Source: an uncultured Flavobacteriales bacterium
Lineage (GTDB): Bacteria > Bacteroidota > Bacteroidia > Flavobacteriales_D > Crocinitomicaceae
NCBI GenBank assembly: GCA_903945495.1
Contig: CAJAVU010000021.1
Location: 1 to 64,000 of the forward strand
Length of the DNA stretch: 64,000 nt
Direction: 5' to 3'
This document shows positions 58,701 through 64,000 of this stretch, piece after piece. A model generated the notes under the pieces. It had not been told where the DNA came from, searched no databases, and saw nothing but the letters and a program-made list of their open reading frames with translations. The position numbers and the translations under genes were made by a program. The stretch's first letter is position 1, and each line of letters starts with the position of its first letter.

Positions 58701-59195
58701 TGCAACTATCTCAAACGACGAAAATGACGCAGGAGTTGTCGTTGCTAGACCATAACTCTTCTGAAAAGGTGTGTAGAAATTTGTGCCTAAGGCCTTATTA
58801 CCTTTTAAAGTGAAATTTGCTTTGTTGCTTCCTGACCTTAATTCATAAGTGGCTGAAATCTTTTTTGTTGCTATAATTTTCAAGCCGTTATTTGAAACAA
58901 GATTGGCCGCTGGACTTTCTATTTGTGCTATTAAAGAAGTCAAGTTTACACTGTCCAAACTGTAAGCAGGAATCGTCAACGAGATGGGAGTAAAACTTCC
59001 ATTAGCAGGCTGCGAAATTGTAATGGTTGAAGCATCCTCGTATGTCATCAAACGAAGATATATTGGACTTTGACCTACACCAGATGAAACATCTGGAGCA
59101 GCAAAATAAAATAACGTGTCTTTTTGAGCGTATGTTGCAAAATTGATAAATCCACCTATCAATAATAACAAAATGCTCCTGATAATTCTCATCAT
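55779..59195 (-). CDS. 1138-residue surface adhesin with type B T9SS tail, first gene of module B
   Basis: This is the paralogue of the 1139-residue protein of module A, with the same plan: signal peptide (to about 23), IgGFc-binding-like head (DQITHTGVLGTDYVIEKG, KPVYVMQTSGFGCELS), four ~85-residue repeats (about 440-790, starting at AGSNDTICA), three PKD domains (WDWNFGSG, YELGGTG, YFWDFGNGD) and a type B tail (IPNVISPNGDGKNDVWKLEF, VEIYNQWGQQLFY, EGNYYYVINL). It is the promoter-proximal gene of module B and is divergent from polA; a good promoter lies upstream. Confidence 0.9.
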   Translation of the reverse strand: MMRIIRSILLLLIGGFINFATYAQKDTLFYFAAPDVSSGVGQSPIYLRLMTYEDASTITISQPANGSFTPISLTIPAYSLDSVNLTSLIAQIESPAANLVSNNGLKIIATKKISATYELRSGSNKANFTLKGNKALGTNFYTPFQKSYGLATTTPASFSSFEIVATQNATTVLITPRTAITGHAANVSFSITLNDGQTYSARDMNVSAATSLAGSIVASNKPVAITVFEGGLANSTCNDAVGDQITHTGVLGTDYVIEKGTSSDIAYVMATQNGTTVSVYNSTTSSTVLNWGETYQINLSDNHNYVKTNKPVYVMQTSGFGCELSESQIPPFFCSGDYKTAFTRSSTDSLGLMLYVRTGYENQFTLNGNAALIPASSFSAVPGTLGAIKAARFYFSTADVAVNSYNIVENTGDVYGLGVLSGSTTTGAEFTYMSDFVSSPFVNAGSNDTICANVDFDLNGLVGGGSITGSWSSTGYGSFASPVTSLTNTYVPSPVDTLNSPILLILSSNDVCGLKKDTLTLYINPSPLVNASIDQTICANNAIVDLNGSVSGGSTTGTWSTSGSGSFNPSNVTLNASYIPSASDLQTGNVSLTLNASNIGACNAVSDAMLVNFTTSPSVDAGPTGVTVCANNTTVGVTGTVSGSTTTGKWTTAGNGIFLPNNLQLSSTYQLGTADIANGSVMLYLESTSNGNCITVYDSLLVSISSAPIVNAGVDQVLCSNESSVTLAGTVSGPTTTGIWSGGAGTFSATSNLSANYSPSAAELLNGFVILTLSSTNNGLCNVENDIVQINFVSVPFANFSNTNVCLGDSTLFTDFSLPGSGQVTSWDWNFGSGMTSSTPNNTILYTTPGTHDVELVIVASSGCVDTIVKQVEVYELPQANFSYQTTCPDNHLVVQFTDNSVSDDPIDFWYYELGGTGVVLAPTTSQLFTESGDYQITHIISTENNCMDTIVQTVTIPELPQAGFYYNSDNGLNIGATFNFIDTSFYSTSYFWDFGNGDTSSIQDPSNTYFENGDYTVYQFVYNEFGCVDSAFVNVTINTVTSDITQLIPNVISPNGDGKNDVWKLEFIQLLYPNAIVEIYNQWGQQLFYSEGYSVPWDAKYNGEFVPEGNYYYVINLNSGGTEDMFKGALLVFKSQK

Positions 59196-59235
59196 GCAGT
59201 CGTATTTTTGTTAATATCGCGAGTGGATTCGGCCA

Positions 59236-59267
59236 CAAAAGTAAAGCAAATAGACCATACGAAGCAA
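59236..59267 (-). promoter_or_regulatory. Promoter of module B
   Basis: On the minus strand TACTTTTG (59243-59236) matches TAnnTTTG exactly, 40 bases before the ATG. A TTG (59267-59265) lies 21 bases further upstream, within the accepted -33 spacing. Confidence 0.55.
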
Positions 59268-59271
59268 CATT

Positions 59272-59306
59272 ATTATTAAAAGAAATTATTAAAAGAAATT
59301 ATTAAA
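59272..59306. repeat. Short AT-rich tandem repeat between divergent promoters
   Basis: The 13-base unit ATTATTAAAAGAA occurs twice exactly (59272-59284, 59285-59297), followed by nine bases of a third copy (to 59306). It lies between the module B and polA promoters and could act as an UP-like or regulatory element, or be simple slippage. Confidence 0.6.
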
Positions 59307-59337
59307 CTATTTATTGACTTCTTTAATTTCAATATTC

Positions 59338-59368
59338 TATGGCGAAAACAAAAATTAATCTAGCTTTG
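59338..59368 (+). promoter_or_regulatory. Promoter of polA
   Basis: TAGCTTTG (59361-59368) matches the -7 consensus exactly. TATG (59338-59341), one mismatch from TTTG, lies 19 bases upstream. The polA ATG is 23 bases downstream of the -7 box. Confidence 0.6.
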
Positions 59369-59391
59369 TAACAAGACATAATCGTACAAAC

Positions 59392-62205
59392 ATGCTTTCA
59401 AAAGAGATTGATAAGAAACTATTCTTACTGGATGCTTACGCTTTAATTTACAGAGCTTATTTTGCATTCGCGAAAAATCCAAGAGTCAATTCAAAAGGGC
59501 AAAATACCTCTGCTGCATTTGGTTTTACCAATGTATTAATTGATGTAATTAAGAACGAAAAACCAACGCACTTGGCGGTTGTTTTCGATCCTCCTGGCGG
59601 TTCAACGCACCGTATCGCTGATTTTGAAGCATACAAAGCGCATCGGGAAGAGATGCCTGAAGATATTCGTTCGATGATTAAACCAATCAAACAAATTGTT
59701 GAAGCATTCAATGTACCAATTCTTGAATTAGCCGGATATGAAGCAGACGACGTAATTGGGACCTTGGCAAAAATCGCCGAACGCAAAGGATATACAACGT
59801 ACATGATGACGCCCGATAAGGATTACGGTCAATTGGTGTCTGAAAATATCTTCATGTTTAAACCTGGTCGCGGTGGTAATCCTCCAGAAATTATGGGGGT
59901 GAAAGAAGTGTGTGAGAAATTTGAAGTGAATGATCCACTGCAAGTAATCGATATTCTTGGCCTTTGGGGTGATGCAGCAGATAACATTCCCGGAATTCCT
60001 GGAATCGGTGAAAAAACAGCCAAAGCATTGATTCAAAAATATGGCTCAATGGAAGGCATCTTTGCGAATGTTGAAGACTTGAAAGGAAAGCAAAAAGAAA
60101 ATGTCATCAACTTCCAGGAGCAAGGAATTATTTCCAAAAAGTTGGCAACGATTATTGTGGATTTGGATGTTGAATTCAACGAAGAACAGTTGATTATGTG
60201 CGATGTTGACACCGAAAAAGTGAAAGACATTTTTACGGAATTGGAATTTAGAAACCTTGCACGTCGCGTTATTGGGGAAGAAATTGTTGTAACTGCACAT
60301 CCAACGTCGAATTCGGGAGAATCAGCTCAATTGGACTTATTCGGGATGCAAAGTATGTTGGTGGAACAAGATCCGACTCCAACAGCCGATTACAAAACGA
60401 TAGCAACTGAAAAGCCAAGTTATCACCTCATCACGCAACCTGAAGAGCGCAAAGAATTGCTTGAATTACTTTTAAATCAATCACAGGTTTGTTTTGATAC
60501 AGAAACAACCGATATCGATGCCTTGCATGCTGATTTAGTTGGAATGTCCTTTTCTTACAAAGCGCGTGAAGCCTTTTATGTTGCCGTTCCAGCAGATTTC
60601 AACGAAGCAAAATCAATCGTTGAAGAATTCTTGCCGTTCTTTACATCGACATCTGTTGAAAAAATTGCCCACAATATCAAATACGATTTAAAAGTGTTGA
60701 ATCGTTATGGTATTTCTGTTGCTGCCCCAACGTTTGATACGATGGTTGCACATTACTTAATCAATCCAGAATCAAAACAAGGAATGGATTTCTTGGCTGA
60801 ATTCTATTTGAAATATCAACCAATTTCTATTGAAACCCTCATTGGTAAAAAAGGAAAGGGCCAAGGAAATATGCGCGATTTGAAACCGGAAGAAATTTCG
60901 GATTATGCGTGCGAAGATGCAGATATCACCTTCCAATTGAAGCAATTGTTCGAACCTGAAATCCAGAAAGATCATTTGAAAGAATTGTTTTATGAAATGG
61001 AAATGCCTTTAGTGGAGGTGCTGAAAGACATGGAGCAAGAAGGAATTGCAATCGATGTTGCCGGTTTAAAAGAGTATTCCAAACAAATGGAAATTACTCT
61101 TGCAGAGCTAGAGAAAACGATCAAAACAGAAGCAGGAATGGATTTCAATGTCGATTCACCGAAACAATTGGGCGATATCTTATTTGATGTCTTGAAAATT
61201 TCATCGAAAGCGAAAAAAACCAAAACAGGTCAATACGCAACATCGGAAGACATTCTACAAAAACACGAGAAAGATCATCCGATTATTCCAATGATTTTGG
61301 AATACAGACAATTGCGTAAGTTAAAAAGCACCTATGTTGATCCTCTTCCAACGATGACCGATCGAATTGACGGAAGAATCCACACCAACTATATGCAAAC
61401 GGTTACGGCTACAGGACGTTTGAGTTCAAACAACCCGAACTTGCAAAATATTCCAATTCGCACCGATAAAGGAAAAGAAATCCGTAAAGCATTCATTCCA
61501 AGAAATGAAGAATATACCTTGATGGCGGCCGATTATTCGCAAATCGAATTACGCATTATCGCTGCGTTGAGTAAGGATACAAACATGATAGAAGCCTTCA
61601 GTAGCGGACAAGATATTCACAAAGCAACGGCGGCAAAAGTGTTCAATGTTTCGCTTGAAGAAGTGACACGTGATCAACGAAGCGCTGCAAAAGCGGTTAA
61701 CTTTGGAATCATTTATGGGCAATCAGCCTTTGGTTTAGCGCAAAACTTGAATATTTCAAGAACAGAAGCAAAATCAATTATCGACGCCTACTTTGAGCAA
61801 TATTCAACGATTAAAACCTACATGGATGGTGCTGTTTCTCAAGCACGTGATAATGGATATGTAGAAACAATCATGCAACGTCGTCGCTACTTACCAGACA
61901 TTAATTCTGCCAATGCGGTTGTACGCGGTTTTGCAGAGCGCAATGCTGTCAACGCGCCAATTCAAGGTTCAGCTGCCGACATTGTTAAAATGGCCATGGT
62001 AGCTGTTTACCGTGCGATGAAACAGCAACCATTGAAGTCTAAAATGATTTTGCAAGTGCATGATGAATTGGTATTTGACGTACACAAATCTGAAATGGAC
62101 TTAATGAAAAAATTAGTGGAAGAAGCGATGGAACATGCAGTTAAACTGGTAGTTCCGATGGAAGTTGAATTACAGTTTGGAGACAATTGGCTAGATGCAC
62201 ATTAA
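59392..62205 (+). CDS. polA: DNA polymerase I
   Basis: This 937-residue polymerase for Okazaki-fragment processing and repair has an N-terminal 5' nuclease domain (about 1-295; DAYALIYRAYFA, EADDVIGTLA, GDAADNIPGIPGIGEKTA), an apparently active 3'-5' exonuclease (about 340-530; FDTETTDID, AHNIKYDLK, YACEDADIT) and a family A polymerase domain (motif A AADYSQIELRI, motif B RSAAKAVNFGIIYG, motif C QVHDELVFDV). Keeping all three proofreading motifs differs from Gram-positive Pol I enzymes that have lost them. The length is typical. The stop overlaps that of the convergent helicase gene by 3 bases. Confidence 0.97.
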   Translation: MLSKEIDKKLFLLDAYALIYRAYFAFAKNPRVNSKGQNTSAAFGFTNVLIDVIKNEKPTHLAVVFDPPGGSTHRIADFEAYKAHREEMPEDIRSMIKPIKQIVEAFNVPILELAGYEADDVIGTLAKIAERKGYTTYMMTPDKDYGQLVSENIFMFKPGRGGNPPEIMGVKEVCEKFEVNDPLQVIDILGLWGDAADNIPGIPGIGEKTAKALIQKYGSMEGIFANVEDLKGKQKENVINFQEQGIISKKLATIIVDLDVEFNEEQLIMCDVDTEKVKDIFTELEFRNLARRVIGEEIVVTAHPTSNSGESAQLDLFGMQSMLVEQDPTPTADYKTIATEKPSYHLITQPEERKELLELLLNQSQVCFDTETTDIDALHADLVGMSFSYKAREAFYVAVPADFNEAKSIVEEFLPFFTSTSVEKIAHNIKYDLKVLNRYGISVAAPTFDTMVAHYLINPESKQGMDFLAEFYLKYQPISIETLIGKKGKGQGNMRDLKPEEISDYACEDADITFQLKQLFEPEIQKDHLKELFYEMEMPLVEVLKDMEQEGIAIDVAGLKEYSKQMEITLAELEKTIKTEAGMDFNVDSPKQLGDILFDVLKISSKAKKTKTGQYATSEDILQKHEKDHPIIPMILEYRQLRKLKSTYVDPLPTMTDRIDGRIHTNYMQTVTATGRLSSNNPNLQNIPIRTDKGKEIRKAFIPRNEEYTLMAADYSQIELRIIAALSKDTNMIEAFSSGQDIHKATAAKVFNVSLEEVTRDQRSAAKAVNFGIIYGQSAFGLAQNLNISRTEAKSIIDAYFEQYSTIKTYMDGAVSQARDNGYVETIMQRRRYLPDINSANAVVRGFAERNAVNAPIQGSAADIVKMAMVAVYRAMKQQPLKSKMILQVHDELVFDVHKSEMDLMKKLVEEAMEHAVKLVVPMEVELQFGDNWLDAH

Positions 62206-64000
62206 GTAAAACGTAATTTCCAACCTCTGTTTTCAAGCACTGATAAGAGCGTAAGCAATTCTTCAGCATCATGCATTTTTTCGTAAACATGTTCAATCGT
62301 TATTTGATTGGATGTAATATGTGGTGTCAATCCAAATGGGAAATCAGAATTGTCCGTGGTCGTTGCATTTTCTAATTGAAGTAAAAATTGACGCAATAGA
62401 TTGATTGCTTCGTTTGAACTAAGCTTGAAATCACTTGCTTTTACAGAAGAGAAAAAATCAATCTTTTTACGTGCTCGAGTCAAAAGAACATTCAATCGTT
62501 TGGTTCCATTCTTTGAATTCATCGGTCCAAAACGCATGTGGAATTCATTGTCATCAGAATAGCCGTAACCAAAACTGATAATTAGATGATCACATTCTTC
62601 CCCTTGCACATTTTCCAAGGCCTTGAAGAAAGCTGTGTCATTTTCAATGCGTTCTTCTAATGTTTCTTGCGTTTTCGAACTTAAGTGAGCACTAATTTCA
62701 GCCAATTGGGTTTCAGAAAAGGCTACAATTCCAAGTATGTTGTTTGAGTCAATCACTTTTTCAATCAGCTCAGCAACGCGCTTTGCTTCCTCATGATTTT
62801 TGCGATTGATAAATCTTCCTTTTTCACAATAATGCCACGAAATTGGATGTAATTCTTGCTGTACCGATGGAAAAGCAAGTAATTCATTTTTGTAAAAATG
62901 CTTGTTCGAAAACTGAATTAAAGCTGGATGTTCACTGCGGTAATGGTGTTTTAATCCAATCGTGTTCCAATAGAAACTTGCTTGATGCAATACATCTATA
63001 ATTTCGGTGCTTCCTGATTTGAAATACGAACTTGGACCCATTTGCTGTTGATCTCCCGCTACTAAAACACGCATCGATCGCTGCAGAGTTCCAAGTGCAT
63101 TTTGCAATGGAATTTGACTTGCTTCATCAAAAATGGCTACTTCAAATAAACCTTCTTGCATAGGAAAACACTTGGCAATTTGTGCTGGATTACTCAACCA
63201 AATTGGCTTGAACAATTGAATCCATTCACGTGCATCCGAAGCAAATAATTCACGCAAGCTTGGATGGTTACGTGATTTTGCAAATTCTTTCACCAACAAG
63301 GCTTTCCCTTTTTTCAATCGCGCTCGCAATTCTTTTTGCTCCGTTGATAATTTCGCAGGTACAGTTTGTAACAACTCGTGATACATCAGAAATTTCTCTA
63401 GTTGTTTGCGTTGAATTGACGACGCATGGAAAACAGCTTCATTTGATCGTTCTTCCAATATGCGCTTACTTTTTTCCAAAAGATCACTCGGTTCAAAACT
63501 TGCCAATGTTGGAAACTGGTGTGAAAAACGCACCCATGAACTTTTAAGGATGGCCAATTCAAGTGCTTCAAAAGTTGGATACTTTTTACATGATCGGATC
63601 AGAACTTCTGATAGTTGTTTCAATTCAGTATGCAAACTTGAAATCACTTCAAACTGTTCTAAGTAGGCAGCTAAAAAAGAGTCAATGCTCTCTGGTTCTT
63701 CCCAACGGAATGTTGCTTTTAGTTGTGCATATAACTGATTAAGTCGAGCATTTTGATTGGCATAATTCAAACGCAATTCAGGTGCAATCTGCTCCCATTT
63801 CGCACGTTCATCAGCGCTCGTATCATGAATTTGCTGCTGGATCAATTCTAGCTCTAAAGGCAAATTATCGACTCCTATTTCGCATAATTCAACTTTTAAC
63901 TGCGACAATGACTTATTTAAACTCAAATATTGCTTCCAATGATGTAATAAATCATTTGCTTTTTCAAGTGGTAAAATGGAATAATTCGACCACTGTCTTT
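62202..64000 (-). CDS. Superfamily 1 DNA2/NAM7-like helicase, 5' end beyond the window
   Basis: The frame stays open from the stop at 62202 to the window edge, giving about 599 residues without the start. Within it are SF1 motifs: Walker B DEASQ (motif II), GDQQQMGPSS (motif III), HYRSEHPALIQF (motif IV), VQGEECDHLIIS (motif V) and LNVLLTRARKK (motif VI). Walker A is absent from the visible part and must lie upstream of 64000. The N-terminal part seen here is helical with coiled-coil-like stretches (RARLKKGKALLVKEFAK). The arrangement fits large AAA_11/AAA_12-type helicases of uncertain role, sometimes linked to defence or repair. It converges with polA. Confidence 0.85.
   Translation of the reverse strand, partial: RQWSNYSILPLEKANDLLHHWKQYLSLNKSLSQLKVELCEIGVDNLPLELELIQQQIHDTSADERAKWEQIAPELRLNYANQNARLNQLYAQLKATFRWEEPESIDSFLAAYLEQFEVISSLHTELKQLSEVLIRSCKKYPTFEALELAILKSSWVRFSHQFPTLASFEPSDLLEKSKRILEERSNEAVFHASSIQRKQLEKFLMYHELLQTVPAKLSTEQKELRARLKKGKALLVKEFAKSRNHPSLRELFASDAREWIQLFKPIWLSNPAQIAKCFPMQEGLFEVAIFDEASQIPLQNALGTLQRSMRVLVAGDQQQMGPSSYFKSGSTEIIDVLHQASFYWNTIGLKHHYRSEHPALIQFSNKHFYKNELLAFPSVQQELHPISWHYCEKGRFINRKNHEEAKRVAELIEKVIDSNNILGIVAFSETQLAEISAHLSSKTQETLEERIENDTAFFKALENVQGEECDHLIISFGYGYSDDNEFHMRFGPMNSKNGTKRLNVLLTRARKKIDFFSSVKASDFKLSSNEAINLLRQFLLQLENATTTDNSDFPFGLTPHITSNQITIEHVYEKMHDAEELLTLLSVLENRGWKLRFT

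Noticed and set aside
38631-59195. Repeated sequence blocks suggesting a CRISPR or satellite array
   Set aside because: The repeats are protein-coding, ~85 codons long and diverged; no short identical repeats with spacers occur.
59457-59804. Antisense reading frame inside polA
   Set aside because: It lies wholly opposite the conserved 5' nuclease domain and looks like a codon-bias shadow.

Overview
The window looks like a chromosomal segment from a low-GC member of the Bacteroidota, most likely order Flavobacteriales; a Fluviicola/Crocinitomicaceae-like organism is my best guess, from memory of the protein families only. The evidence is type IX secretion (T9SS) sorting domains of both type A and type B, four PorP/SprF-family outer-membrane proteins, PorE-like proteins, TPR histidine kinases paired with LytTR regulators, and several promoters with the phylum's TAnnTTTG -7 box. 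I saw no tRNA, rRNA, CRISPR array or prophage. No gene-free gap exceeds about 240 bp.

Layout. 1-2.4 kb: a secreted trypsin-like protease with a type A T9SS tail. 2.5-8.0 kb: a tightly overlapping operon of a secreted unknown protein, uridine kinase and a 1212-residue NtrY-like sensor kinase. 8.1-15.7 kb: a small membrane protein, gpsA, a DUF5060/clan GH-A glycosidase, aspartate kinase and the feoA-feoB-small Cys-rich protein iron operon. 15.7-20.2 kb: a RAYT-type Y1 transposase carrying REP-like palindromes inside its own reading frame, an oversized sugar MFS transporter, and dxs with a textbook Bacteroidota promoter. 20.4-22.3 kb: an ECF sigma factor overlapping a membrane-anchored FGE-fold protein in the anti-sigma position. 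22.4-30 kb: a LytTR/HisKA_2 two-component pair, class I fumarase, an outer-membrane beta-barrel, and a lysozyme-like membrane protein. 30-35.5 kb: ileS, aspS and a small membrane protein.

35.5-59.2 kb is the most striking part. A five-gene module, read right to left, is present twice as diverged paralogous copies, with cysS between them. Each copy encodes a ~1139-residue adhesin, a 322/323-residue PorP/SprF protein, a 1240-residue adhesin, a ~330-residue PorP/SprF protein, and a PorE-like TPR/beta-propeller protein. The adhesins have an IgGFc-binding-like head, a stalk of ~85-residue repeats, three PKD domains and a type B T9SS tail. Copy A ends in a full PorE-like protein with a peptidoglycan-binding OmpA domain. 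Copy B ends in a paralogue that stops just before that domain, one base from the cysS stop codon. I infer self-contained export-and-anchoring cassettes in which each type B cargo has its own PorP partner and the PorE-like protein links the complex to peptidoglycan.

59.4-64 kb: polA, overlapping tail to tail with a superfamily 1 helicase whose 5' part lies beyond the window.
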